DNA from: Mucilaginibacter mali | GTDB lineage: Bacteria > Bacteroidota > Bacteroidia > Sphingobacteriales > Sphingobacteriaceae | Direction of reading: 5' to 3' | Assembly: GCF_013283875.1 (NCBI RefSeq) | Contig: NZ_CP054139.1 | Coordinates: 1,426,001-1,490,000, forward strand | Length of the DNA stretch: 64,000 nucleotides | Shown: positions 51,176-60,026 of the stretch, piece by piece | Position numbering within the stretch: position 1 is the stretch's first letter | How the letters are laid out: each line of letters opens with the position of its first letter | Notes under the pieces: generated by a model | Seen by the model: the letters and a program-made list of their open reading frames with translations, nothing else | What the model was told of the DNA's origin: nothing | Database searches by the model: none | Translations under genes and position numbers: made by a program

Positions 51176-52333
51176 ATGAAAGTTTGCATAGCCACAGCAA
51201 CAAGGGCTGAATATGGACTGTTAAAACCTTTAATAGATAAGATATTAATTGAACCTGGGTGGACGCTTCAAACATTAGTAACAGGTGCTCATTTATCGCC
51301 TGAGTTTGGCTTAACTTATCAGCAAATTGAAAGAGATGGCTTAAAAATAGATGCCAAAGTAGAAATGCTGCTTTCATCTGACACAGCCGGGGGGATCGTG
51401 AAATCAATGGGCTTGGGTATGATCGGATATGCCGATGCCTTTAAAAACCTAGCGACAGACCTGCTTATCATACTGGGCGACCGATACGAAATGCTTGCAA
51501 TTGCATCAGCGGCTTTAATATACAAGATACCTATTGCGCATATAAATGGCGGAGAGGTTACTGAAGGTGCTTATGATGACGCTATAAGGCATGCCATTAC
51601 TAAAATGAGCCATTATCATTTTACTTCAACAGATGAATACCGTAAAAGGGTTATTCAATTGGGTGAACACGCTGAACATGTTTTTAATGTAGGTGCTTTA
51701 AGTATAGATAATATTAAAAACATAATTCCGCTTAGTAGGGAGCAATTGGAAAGAGACTTGGGTATCAAATTTTTGAAGTATAATTATCAAGTAACGTTTC
51801 ACCCAACCACGTTAGGAGATATATCTTCAGAAAAACAATTTAAGGAACTGTTAAGTGCGATAAATACGCAGGATGAGAGTTTTTTTATTTTCACCAAGGC
51901 TAATGCTGATACCGATGGAAGGATTATCAATCAAATGATAGATGAATATATCAGTATGAACCCTGATAAAGCTGCATCTTTTACATCGCTGGGAACAATT
52001 CGGTTTTTATCTGTATTGAAAGTTTGTGATGCAATAGTTGGAAACAGTTCAAGCGGGATTGTAGAAGCTCCATCTCTTGGGATAGCAACCATCAACATTG
52101 GGAGCAGACAACATGGAAGAATACAGGCACAAAGTATTATTAATTGTAGCGTAAATACAACTGAAATAGTAAATGCATTTGAACAGATTAAAGATTCTGA
52201 ATTCAAATTAAAAACAAATTTAGTGATTTCACCTTATGGTAATGGAAATGCCGCACAGGAAATAGTTAATGCCATAAGATCGATACATGTAAAAAAATAT
52301 TCTCCCAAAGTATTTAACAATATTGCCTTTTAA
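51176..52333 (+). CDS. legG: Hydrolysing NDP-sugar 2-epimerase (NeuC/LegG)
   Basis: A 385-residue GT-B-fold enzyme that removes the nucleotide and inverts C2, giving the free hexose (ManNAc-like 2,4-diacyl sugar) used by LegI. Motifs: CIATATRAEYGLLKPLI, LVTGAHLSPEFG, ILGDRYEMLA, HINGGEVTEGAYDDAIRHA, and GNSSSGIVEAPSLG near the C-terminus. These are typical of NeuC. It lies 3 bp after the synthase gene, in the same order as in Campylobacter legionaminic-acid clusters. Confidence 0.93.
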   Translation: MKVCIATATRAEYGLLKPLIDKILIEPGWTLQTLVTGAHLSPEFGLTYQQIERDGLKIDAKVEMLLSSDTAGGIVKSMGLGMIGYADAFKNLATDLLIILGDRYEMLAIASAALIYKIPIAHINGGEVTEGAYDDAIRHAITKMSHYHFTSTDEYRKRVIQLGEHAEHVFNVGALSIDNIKNIIPLSREQLERDLGIKFLKYNYQVTFHPTTLGDISSEKQFKELLSAINTQDESFFIFTKANADTDGRIINQMIDEYISMNPDKAASFTSLGTIRFLSVLKVCDAIVGNSSSGIVEAPSLGIATINIGSRQHGRIQAQSIINCSVNTTEIVNAFEQIKDSEFKLKTNLVISPYGNGNAAQEIVNAIRSIHVKKYSPKVFNNIAF

Positions 52334-52363
52334 AAACAGGCATTACTTTAATGTACATTTTAA

Positions 52364-53413
52364 ATGAAATATGATTATAAGAAGCATTTAATTTTATCTG
52401 ACAGTTCTATAAAAATAGCTTTGGCAACATTTAATGAACTGGGACCTGATGCTATCCTGTTTGTTATAAACAGAAGCGGGCAGCTTGTTGGGTCGCTGAC
52501 AGATGGAGATGTTAGAAGGGGCTTGTTAAAAGGCCTGACTTTGGAAAATAATGTTGACGAATTTGTTCAACCGAATCCCAAATATATACAGCGCGGAAAC
52601 TATACAATTCAACAAATAATTGGATATAGAGATAGTGGTTATAAAATTTTGCCCGTTATAGACTATAATGGAGTTGTTGTAAATATTATTAATTTTCGAT
52701 TTCTGAGATCTTATTTGCCGATTGATGCCATTATCATGGCCGGCGGGCGGGGTGAAAGATTAAGACCACTTACAGATACGGAACCCAAGCCGATGCTAAA
52801 AGTGGGAGACAAGCCTATTATTGAGCATAATTTAGATCGTCTGGCAGATTTTGGAATAGATGATTTTTGGATATCTGTTAAATACCTGGGTGAAAAGATA
52901 AAAGATTTTTTTAAAAATGGCGAGGGTAAAGGTGTAAAGATTAACTATTTGGAAGAAAATTTGCCGCTAGGTACAATTGGATGTGTATCTACAATAGCGA
53001 CATTTGAGCATGATCATATTTTAGTGACAAACTCTGACGTGTTGACAAACTTAGATTATGAACAATTTTTTTTGGAGTTTATTAAATCGGATGCAGATTT
53101 TTCAGTTGCTACTATACCTTATAACGTAAACATCCCATACGCTATTTTAGAAACCCAGGAGAACCTTATCCGGAGTTTTAAAGAGAAACCCACCTATACA
53201 TATTTTGCAAATGCAGGGATATACCTGATGAAAAAAGAAATGTGTGAACGAATACCGCGTGAAACATTTTACAACGCTACAGACCTTATGGATGATCTTA
53301 TTAAAAATGGGTTTAAGGTAACTTCTTATCCGTTGCGGGGGTATTGGCTGGATATTGGCAAACACGACGATTATATAAAAGCTCAACAAGATATTAAATA
53401 TATAAAATTTTAA
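52364..53413 (+). CDS. ptmE: CBS-domain sugar-1-phosphate nucleotidyltransferase (PtmE-like)
   Basis: A 349-residue protein with two N-terminal CBS domains (about 1-118, with GSLTDGDVRRGLL) and a nucleotidyltransferase domain starting IIMAGGRGERLRPLT (126-136), with Lys142 in EPKPMLKVG and a C-terminal GYWLDIGKHDDY. In Campylobacter PtmE is a glucosamine-1-phosphate guanylyltransferase that feeds a GDP-linked legionaminic acid route; the same role is inferred here. The CBS pair may sense nucleotides. Confidence 0.85.
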   Translation: MKYDYKKHLILSDSSIKIALATFNELGPDAILFVINRSGQLVGSLTDGDVRRGLLKGLTLENNVDEFVQPNPKYIQRGNYTIQQIIGYRDSGYKILPVIDYNGVVVNIINFRFLRSYLPIDAIIMAGGRGERLRPLTDTEPKPMLKVGDKPIIEHNLDRLADFGIDDFWISVKYLGEKIKDFFKNGEGKGVKINYLEENLPLGTIGCVSTIATFEHDHILVTNSDVLTNLDYEQFFLEFIKSDADFSVATIPYNVNIPYAILETQENLIRSFKEKPTYTYFANAGIYLMKKEMCERIPRETFYNATDLMDDLIKNGFKVTSYPLRGYWLDIGKHDDYIKAQQDIKYIKF

Positions 53414-53414
53414 A

Positions 53415-54434
53415 ATGGAAGGTCATATTTTGATAATTGGATTAGGCTCTATGGGTAAAAGAAGGATAAGGAATCTTTCTGCTATAGGCTTAAAAAATAT
53501 CATTGGTTTTGATAAAAGAGAAGATCGTTGTGCAGAAGCTTCTGATAAATATAAAATACCTACGGCGACAGATTTTGATTCGATTATTCATGAGTATGAA
53601 ATTAAAGCATTCGTGATCTCTGTACCGCCGGATGTTCATCATATTTATATGAACAAGGCTTTGCAATTAAATATCCCTGCATTTATTGAAGCCAGTGTTG
53701 TGGATACAGGCATGGAGGAAATTATAAAAGAAGCGGATAAAAAGAATATTTGTTTAGCCCCGTCATGTACTTTATATTTTCATCCGGCAATACAAAAGAT
53801 TAAAAGCATTATCGAGAAAGGTGAGTTAGGCACTATCTCTAACTTTTTATACCATTCTGGTCAATATTTACCAGATTGGCACACATATGAAAATGTATCG
53901 GATTATTACGTGTCAAATAAAGCTACAGGCGGCGGAAGGGAAATAGTACCATTTGAATTAACCTGGATTACCATGATCTTAGGATTACCTAAAAAAGTTG
54001 TTGCATTTTATAAAAAAGCGATAAATATACAAGGTGCAGAAGAAATTGATGATACATACAACCTGCTGCTGGATTATAATACGATGATATTCAATTTAAC
54101 TGTTGATGTAGTGTCCCGTCATGCAACCAGGAGATTGGTGATCAATGGTGACAAAAAGCAATTATCTTGGGATTGGGATGATAATGCAATAAAAATTTTT
54201 GAACCCGAATCGAATCAGTGGGATGAGATTACATATGAAATAACATCTGCACAGGCCGGATATAATAAAAATATTACCGAGCAAATATATATTGATGAAA
54301 TGGATGCTTTTTTAAAAGCTGTTGCCGGTGAGGGTTTTTTCCCAAATACATTATCTAAAGATCATAAAGTTTTGCAGCTGCTATATGCTGCCGAACGGTC
54401 CTGTGACGAAGACATAATAGTGAAATTTATATGA
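53415..54434 (+). CDS. ptmF: Gfo/Idh/MocA-family oxidoreductase (PtmF-like)
   Basis: A 339-residue NAD(P)-dependent oxidoreductase. The N-terminal nucleotide-binding motif is LIIGLGSMGKRRIRNLSAIG, and the family signature follows in AFVISVPPDVHH and FIEASVVDTG. The C-terminal alpha/beta domain is present. In Campylobacter the ptmF gene occupies the same position and is thought to help make the glucosamine precursor for legionaminic acid. It starts 1 base after the ptmE-like stop and overlaps the next gene by 4 bp. Confidence 0.82.
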   Translation: MEGHILIIGLGSMGKRRIRNLSAIGLKNIIGFDKREDRCAEASDKYKIPTATDFDSIIHEYEIKAFVISVPPDVHHIYMNKALQLNIPAFIEASVVDTGMEEIIKEADKKNICLAPSCTLYFHPAIQKIKSIIEKGELGTISNFLYHSGQYLPDWHTYENVSDYYVSNKATGGGREIVPFELTWITMILGLPKKVVAFYKKAINIQGAEEIDDTYNLLLDYNTMIFNLTVDVVSRHATRRLVINGDKKQLSWDWDDNAIKIFEPESNQWDEITYEITSAQAGYNKNITEQIYIDEMDAFLKAVAGEGFFPNTLSKDHKVLQLLYAAERSCDEDIIVKFI

Positions 54435-55180
54435 CAGGCATCTTTATTACCGCACGTTTAGGTTCAACAAGGCTTAGCCAAAAGCATCTGATAGAAGCTA
54501 ATGGAAAAACATTTATTGAGTGGTTGATACAACGTTATGCCTGTGAGTTTGATACGGAAATTAAGAATAATGAGATCAAGATATTTATAACAAGTTCTAT
54601 CGCGCCGGAAAATCATAAGTTTGCTGAACTTTTAAAGCATCAAAATGTAGATATTTTTTATGGTTCAGATGAAAATATACCACTTCGGCATTTAGAATGT
54701 GCAGAGGCTAATAAGATTAATAAGATCATATCAATAGACGGTGATGATATATTATGCTCTGCAAAAGCCGCACGGCTGGTGTTTGAAGGTCTTAAACAGC
54801 ACGAAATTGTACAAACCAGTGGATTGCCGATAGGGATGAATGTGTTTGGGTATTCAAAAACAATACTCGAAACATCGCTACGGAATCATATATCAAAAAA
54901 ACTTGAAACAGGCTGGGGTAAAATATTTGATAATTATGAAAAATATAATATTGCCTTTGTAGCGAATGATAACGAAAAAAAAATCAGGATGACTTTGGAT
55001 TATCCTGATGATGCGTTATTTTTTAAAAAAATAATTCAGATCATGGGCGACAAGATAATATCTATAAGCGACAATGAATTGATAAATATTATTTTGGAAC
55101 AAAAAATATATTTACTAAATACACATCTTAACGAACAATATTTAGTGAATTTTAATAAATTAAAAGAATTAGAAAATTAA
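54431..55180 (+). CDS. ptmB: Acylneuraminate/legionaminate cytidylyltransferase-like (PtmB/SpsF-like)
   Basis: A 249-residue enzyme of the acylneuraminate cytidylyltransferase family. The N-terminal CTP-binding motif is ARLGSTRLSQKHL, and IISIDGDDILCSAKAA carries the metal-binding acidic residues. The C-terminus carries MTLDYPDDALFFKKI, as in SpsF-like proteins. It should activate the nonulosonic acid as CMP-sugar. The start overlaps the ptmF-like stop by 4 bp (coupled). Confidence 0.85.
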   Translation: MTGIFITARLGSTRLSQKHLIEANGKTFIEWLIQRYACEFDTEIKNNEIKIFITSSIAPENHKFAELLKHQNVDIFYGSDENIPLRHLECAEANKINKIISIDGDDILCSAKAARLVFEGLKQHEIVQTSGLPIGMNVFGYSKTILETSLRNHISKKLETGWGKIFDNYEKYNIAFVANDNEKKIRMTLDYPDDALFFKKIIQIMGDKIISISDNELINIILEQKIYLLNTHLNEQYLVNFNKLKELEN

Positions 55181-55192
55181 AGATCCTACTAA

Positions 55193-56491
55193 ATGAGAGA
55201 CTCATATTCAAACAGATTACATAATGCCATACCTGGTGGTGCGCACACTTATTCGCGAGGAGATGATCAATACCCGTCAAATGCTCCATCTATATTAAAA
55301 AGTGGTCACGGAGCGTATGTTCTTGATGCATACGATAAAAAATATCTTGATTATGGCATGGGCTTACGATCTGTGAATATTGGTTATGGAAACAAAGAGA
55401 TTGCAGAAGCCTGTTATCAAGAGATACTGAATGGCAATAATTTAACAAGAGCATCACTTACCGAATTAAAAGCTGCTGAATTATTGATCGAGACCATACC
55501 ATCAGTTGATATGGTTAAATTTGCGAAGCATGGCTCAACAGTAACATCTGCAGCAGTGAAATTGGCCAGGGCTTATACCAATAGGAAATATATAGCCGTA
55601 GCTGCCGAACATCCTTTCTTTTCGTTTGACGATTGGTTCATTGGCTCGACACCATTAACAAAAGGTATCCCCGAAGAGATGCGGACTTTAACTCTAAAGT
55701 TCAACTATAACGATGATAACTCACTTAAAAATTTATTTGAGCAATATCCAGATCAAATAGCGGGAGTGATGCTGGAGGCGGCGACTACTGTAGGACCTAC
55801 AAACAATTTTTTACATACAGTGAAAGATTTGTGCAGACAAAATGGAGCAGTGTTTATCCTTGATGAAATGATAACAGGCTTTAGATGGCATTTGCAGGGG
55901 GCTCAGGCATTTTTTGATGTAGAACCTGACTTGTGTACGTTTGGAAAGGCAATGGCTAATGGCTTTGCGGTAGCAGCACTGGGCGGTAAAAGAGAAATTA
56001 TGCAAATTGGCGGTATATTGGAAGAAGGGGCAGAGCGAGTGTTTCTAACTTCAACCACACACGGTGCTGAAATGAGTGCTTTAGGTGCATTTATAAAAAC
56101 TATCGAAGTACTGAAGAGAGATAATGTTATAGCGCATTTTTGGCGTTATGGAGAAACTTTGATAAATGAGGCGAATAATATTGCGACCGAATTAGGTATT
56201 GCCGATCGCTTTTATCTGGAAGGATACCCATGCTCGCCAAATTTTGTCACAAAAGATAATGGTGGCAACCCTTCGTTGCCAATGCGAACATTATTTGCAC
56301 AGGAGATGATAAATAACAATGTATTAATACCGTGTATAGCCATTTCTTATGCCCATAAAGAAATAGAACTGGATATGACCCTGTCAGCAATTAAAGCATC
56401 ATTAACTATTTATGCCCAGGCTTTGGATAAGGGTACAAATGCATATTTAAGATCCCCGGTTATAAAACCGGTATTTAGAAAGTATAATTAA
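55193..56491 (+). CDS. Class III PLP aminotransferase / glutamate-1-semialdehyde-aminomutase-like
   Basis: A 432-residue fold-type I PLP enzyme. It has PGGAHTYSRGDDQYP at the start, FAKHGSTVTSAAVKLARAYT, ILDEMITGFR (Asp224) and the PLP lysine Lys252 in CTFGKAMANG. It resembles glutamate-1-semialdehyde aminomutase, but its place inside the nonulosonate genes argues for a sugar amination or transamination role. The corresponding Campylobacter gene order, as I recall it, goes from ptmB directly to ptmA without this gene, so it is an addition here. It overlaps the next gene by 1 bp. Confidence 0.85.
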   Translation: MRDSYSNRLHNAIPGGAHTYSRGDDQYPSNAPSILKSGHGAYVLDAYDKKYLDYGMGLRSVNIGYGNKEIAEACYQEILNGNNLTRASLTELKAAELLIETIPSVDMVKFAKHGSTVTSAAVKLARAYTNRKYIAVAAEHPFFSFDDWFIGSTPLTKGIPEEMRTLTLKFNYNDDNSLKNLFEQYPDQIAGVMLEAATTVGPTNNFLHTVKDLCRQNGAVFILDEMITGFRWHLQGAQAFFDVEPDLCTFGKAMANGFAVAALGGKREIMQIGGILEEGAERVFLTSTTHGAEMSALGAFIKTIEVLKRDNVIAHFWRYGETLINEANNIATELGIADRFYLEGYPCSPNFVTKDNGGNPSLPMRTLFAQEMINNNVLIPCIAISYAHKEIELDMTLSAIKASLTIYAQALDKGTNAYLRSPVIKPVFRKYN

Positions 56492-57228
56492 TGTTCTCCG
56501 TTAAAGATAAAGTAATAGTTGTTACCGGGGGTAATGGATTATTAGGTAAAAAAATTGTAAATAGTCTTCGCGCCGAAGAAGGTATTGTAGTATCTGTCGA
56601 TATAAAATTTGATCACCAGCATAGCGACAACCTTATGATGGATATAACAAATGAAACTTCCGTTAATAAGGGAGTTAGCGAGATATTGTCTAAATACGGT
56701 AAAATAAATGCGTGGATTAATAACGCATATCCCAGAACAGCAGATTGGGGCAATGCGCTTGAAGATGTCGAATTTGATTCGTGGCGAAAAAATGTCGATA
56801 TGCACCTAAATGGTTATTTTTTATGCTGTAAAATAGTGCTGAATACAATGAAGGACCAGGGGTATGGATCATTAGTAAACATGTCATCCATATATGGTTT
56901 AGTAGGGCCCGATTTTACTGTTTATGAAGGAACACAGATGACAAATGCGGTAGCTTACTCAGCTATTAAGGGTGGCATCAATAATCTTACCAGGTATCTT
57001 GCATCATATTATGGTCCTTATCAGGTACGTGTTAACTGTGTATCGCCAGGGGGGATATTTGATAACCAATCAGATGTTTTTTTAAAAAATTATAATAAAA
57101 AGGTGCCAATGCGACGGATGGGTACTCCTGAAGATATTGTAGCCGCAGTTCATTATTTGATCTCAGATGAGGCAAGCTACGTAACAGGGCATAATTTGAT
57201 TGTTGATGGTGGTTGGACCGCAATTTAA
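56491..57228 (+). CDS. ptmA: SDR oxidoreductase (PtmA-like)
   Basis: A 245-residue classical SDR. It has VVTGGNGLLGKKIV at the start, INNAYPRTADWG after strand beta-4, a serine in VNMSSIYGLVGPDF, the YxxxK pair in AYSAIKGGINNL and a C-terminal VTGHNLIVDGGWTA. The wording INNAYPRT and the VGPDFTVYEGT segment match flagellin-modification protein PtmA. It closes the legionaminic acid precursor genes. The true reaction is unclear even in studied species. Confidence 0.86.
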   Translation: MFSVKDKVIVVTGGNGLLGKKIVNSLRAEEGIVVSVDIKFDHQHSDNLMMDITNETSVNKGVSEILSKYGKINAWINNAYPRTADWGNALEDVEFDSWRKNVDMHLNGYFLCCKIVLNTMKDQGYGSLVNMSSIYGLVGPDFTVYEGTQMTNAVAYSAIKGGINNLTRYLASYYGPYQVRVNCVSPGGIFDNQSDVFLKNYNKKVPMRRMGTPEDIVAAVHYLISDEASYVTGHNLIVDGGWTAI

Positions 57229-57272
57229 TTAACATTACACGACATCTTATTTGCCTTTCGTTTATTAACAAT

Positions 57273-58448
57273 ATGATCAGAAAGATTATTTTTGTAACCT
57301 ATCAGCCCATAACAAAAGTTTTTATAAAGAACTTTTTTTTAACTGAATTAATAGACAACGGGGGCTTCGAAATAGAATATTGGGACCTCAGTGAAGTTTT
57401 TTTCCCAGGTATTTTAACAGCAGAATTTGATTGTCCATATGTAATCAAGATAAATAGTTTAAATGGTGTAGAAGCGGAAATAAAAAAACAAAGTACAGAA
57501 AGTACTTTGTTTATGATTATTATCACGTATGAAGCACGGGTTATGCAATTATTTAAGCTATTGACTAAATATAAATGCTTTACCGCATTTTTTGCAAGGG
57601 GCGCGGTTCCAATGCCACACCTTGCGTTTTCAACCAATGCCTTAATATCGAAAATTCGTAAGTTGTTTAATGCTAGGTTATTGTATTTATTTCTCATAAA
57701 TAAAATTGCTTTGGCATACAAAAAATACGGCTTGGTTAAGCCTTATGATATTATATTTAATTCGGGTAAATTAGGTATATATACTGTTGGCGTAGGTTCC
57801 CAAATAGATAATGATAAATCAAAGCTGATAAATATAAACTCGTTTGATTATGAGCGTTATCACCAAACCAGAAACAGCACCAGAGTTACGCATTCAAAAT
57901 ATGCGGTTTTTTTGGATGATTATTTGCCACACCATCCTGATTTCTCTATTCTTGGTATTAAAACAGTAACTGTTGATACTTATTACAAGCAATTAAACGC
58001 GCTTTTTAAATTTATAGAAGAACGATACGATCTAAAAGTGATCATTGCTGCACATCCTAAAGCTGATAATTATAAGAAAGAGAATCCCTTTCAGGGAAGA
58101 GGAGTATATTTTGACCAAACAGCTGAATTAACGCGACATTGTGAATTTGCTATAAGCCATTGTTCCACATCACTTAATTTTGCGGTATTAAATGAAAAAC
58201 CGATCATCTTTATCTATAACGATGAGATAAAAAATACAATGCCACATTTTTACCAAACAATTAATTATTGCGCACAAACGTTAGACAGCAGTTTGGTAAA
58301 TTTTACTGTTATAAATAAAAACCTGGCCGCTTTAAAAGAGATTAATATTTTAAAATATTTTGATTATAAATATCAGTATTTAACGTCGAGGGAAAGTGAG
58401 AACACATTATCGTTCGATATTGTGAATAATACTATTTCTAAAATATAA
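57273..58448 (+). CDS. GT-B-like transferase, candidate nonulosonic acid transferase
   Basis: A 391-residue cytoplasmic protein. The ATG at 57273 (MIRKIIFVTYQP) is used; an earlier start at 57213 would overlap the ptmA-like gene. I do not recognise a named family. The C-terminal half has VIIAAHPKAD (His261-Pro262) and EFAISHCSTSLNFAVLNEKPIIFI, and an acidic pair in VFLDDYLP. These resemble the HP and S(S/T) motifs and acidic motif of bacterial CMP-sialic-acid transferases. Placed directly after the CMP-nonulosonate genes and before Wzx, it is a good candidate to transfer that sugar. Base composition is AT-rich like its neighbours. Confidence 0.6.
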   Translation: MIRKIIFVTYQPITKVFIKNFFLTELIDNGGFEIEYWDLSEVFFPGILTAEFDCPYVIKINSLNGVEAEIKKQSTESTLFMIIITYEARVMQLFKLLTKYKCFTAFFARGAVPMPHLAFSTNALISKIRKLFNARLLYLFLINKIALAYKKYGLVKPYDIIFNSGKLGIYTVGVGSQIDNDKSKLININSFDYERYHQTRNSTRVTHSKYAVFLDDYLPHHPDFSILGIKTVTVDTYYKQLNALFKFIEERYDLKVIIAAHPKADNYKKENPFQGRGVYFDQTAELTRHCEFAISHCSTSLNFAVLNEKPIIFIYNDEIKNTMPHFYQTINYCAQTLDSSLVNFTVINKNLAALKEINILKYFDYKYQYLTSRESENTLSFDIVNNTISKI

Positions 58449-58452
58449 TTAC

Positions 58453-59994
58453 ATGCGCAGGCAATCATACTTATTACAATACGTTAAAATATACATATGG
58501 CAGGGAGTATCACTGATATTAAACTTTTTATCAATGTTTGTGGTTGTGCCCTATCTTACAAAAGACCCCTCAACTTATGGTATATATTCGGTATGTATTT
58601 CCGTTTCAATTTTTCTTGCATATTCTGATCTGGGGTTTATGGCAGCAGGGCAAAAATATGCTGCAGAACATTACTCCAGGAATGAAAAGGAAGATGAAAT
58701 AAAAGTAATAGGCTTTACTTCATTCATTTTATTGATATTTATATTATTATGTTCGGCAATCTTTTTATATCTGGGTTTTAATCCTCAGGTACTCCTTAAA
58801 GACTTGAATACTCCCGCGAAAGTTTCTATCGCTTCTAAGTTATTGATCATTTTAGCTTGTTTTGCACCCTTAACGGTGATACAGCGTATTACACAAGTAA
58901 TATTCAGTATACGTTTGGAAGATTATGTGATACAGCGCATTTTTTGCGTAGCAAGTGCTCTGAAAATAGTTTCTGTCTTATATTTTTTCGGCGGCAGTAA
59001 TTATCTGATTGTCGAATATTTTTTGTTTAGTCAGGTAATTACCGCTATAGCGTATCTCACCTTTTTAGCTATGGCTTATTACAGATACAAGTATGATTTT
59101 CGTTTATTCGTCCAATGTTTCCGTTTCGACAAAGGCATTTATAAAAAGGTAAATAGCTTAGCACTTTCGAGTTTGTATGTAACAATAGCCTGGATATTGT
59201 ATTATGAACTGGACAGTGTTGTAATTGGTAAATTTTTAGGAGTCGATAAAGTGGCGATATATGCTATCGGTCTTACAATGCTATCCTTTTTTCGAAGTAT
59301 TTTCGGTATACTCTTTTCTCCATTCAGCGTTCGTTTTAATCATTTTGTTGGGGTTAAGGATACAGAAGGATTAAAGATATTCGTAAGGCAAGTAATTCAA
59401 ATTACCTTACCACTTGTGATATTCCCAATTATAGCACAAGTGATTACCACAAGATCGTTTGTTTTATCCTGGGTTGGTGCAAGTTATGAGCAAAGTACGA
59501 TATTGGCCCAGATTCTTATTTTTTGTAATATCTTTGCTTTCATTTCTTATCCTACGAGTATGTTGTTGCTGGCTCAAGAAAAAATTAAGCAAATGTATAC
59601 AATCAATACAATTATACCTGCTGTATATTGGATAGGGATTATAGGCCTATATTCTATTTTGGGACTAAAGTCGTTTGCAGTGTTTACATTTATCGCATTC
59701 TTACTGTCGGCTTCATATTATACATTTTATTTGCTAAAGTTTTTGGATACCTCTTTTATCAGTTTTTTAAAATCAGTGTTAGAGCCTGTTATTATACCTG
59801 TTGTCTTTTTGGTAATAGTTTTATTAGGCGCTAATGGGTTTTTACCACACGAAAAATCAAAGATTAACCTAATCCTTGTAATGGGCGTGACAGGAATTGG
59901 GGTACTCCTGTCGTTTTTTATTCAATACTTTTTCTCTGCAAAAACCAGGAAAACAGTGAATGAACTATTGTTTACCATCAAGCAAAATAAATAA
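58453..59994 (+). CDS. Wzx-type oligosaccharide flippase
   Basis: A 513-residue polytopic membrane protein with about 12-14 hydrophobic helices. It is of the polysaccharide transporter (MATE/MVF-type) family that flips undecaprenyl-linked repeat units across the inner membrane. The N-terminus (YVKIYIWQGVSLILNFLSMFVVVPYL) and YGIYSVCISVSIFLAYSDLGF are typical. It shows that the polymer is made by a Wzy-dependent route. It starts 4 bp after the candidate transferase. Confidence 0.92.
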   Translation: MRRQSYLLQYVKIYIWQGVSLILNFLSMFVVVPYLTKDPSTYGIYSVCISVSIFLAYSDLGFMAAGQKYAAEHYSRNEKEDEIKVIGFTSFILLIFILLCSAIFLYLGFNPQVLLKDLNTPAKVSIASKLLIILACFAPLTVIQRITQVIFSIRLEDYVIQRIFCVASALKIVSVLYFFGGSNYLIVEYFLFSQVITAIAYLTFLAMAYYRYKYDFRLFVQCFRFDKGIYKKVNSLALSSLYVTIAWILYYELDSVVIGKFLGVDKVAIYAIGLTMLSFFRSIFGILFSPFSVRFNHFVGVKDTEGLKIFVRQVIQITLPLVIFPIIAQVITTRSFVLSWVGASYEQSTILAQILIFCNIFAFISYPTSMLLLAQEKIKQMYTINTIIPAVYWIGIIGLYSILGLKSFAVFTFIAFLLSASYYTFYLLKFLDTSFISFLKSVLEPVIIPVVFLVIVLLGANGFLPHEKSKINLILVMGVTGIGVLLSFFIQYFFSAKTRKTVNELLFTIKQNK

Positions 59995-60026
59995 TATTGG
60001 CCTGATATCGCTGTTTTCAACATTTT

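Noticed and set aside
50162..52333. Reading the NeuB/NeuC pair as ordinary sialic acid (Neu5Ac) synthesis
   Set aside because: LegB and LegC directly upstream make a 2,4-diamino-6-deoxy sugar, which points to legionaminic-type acid rather than Neu5Ac.
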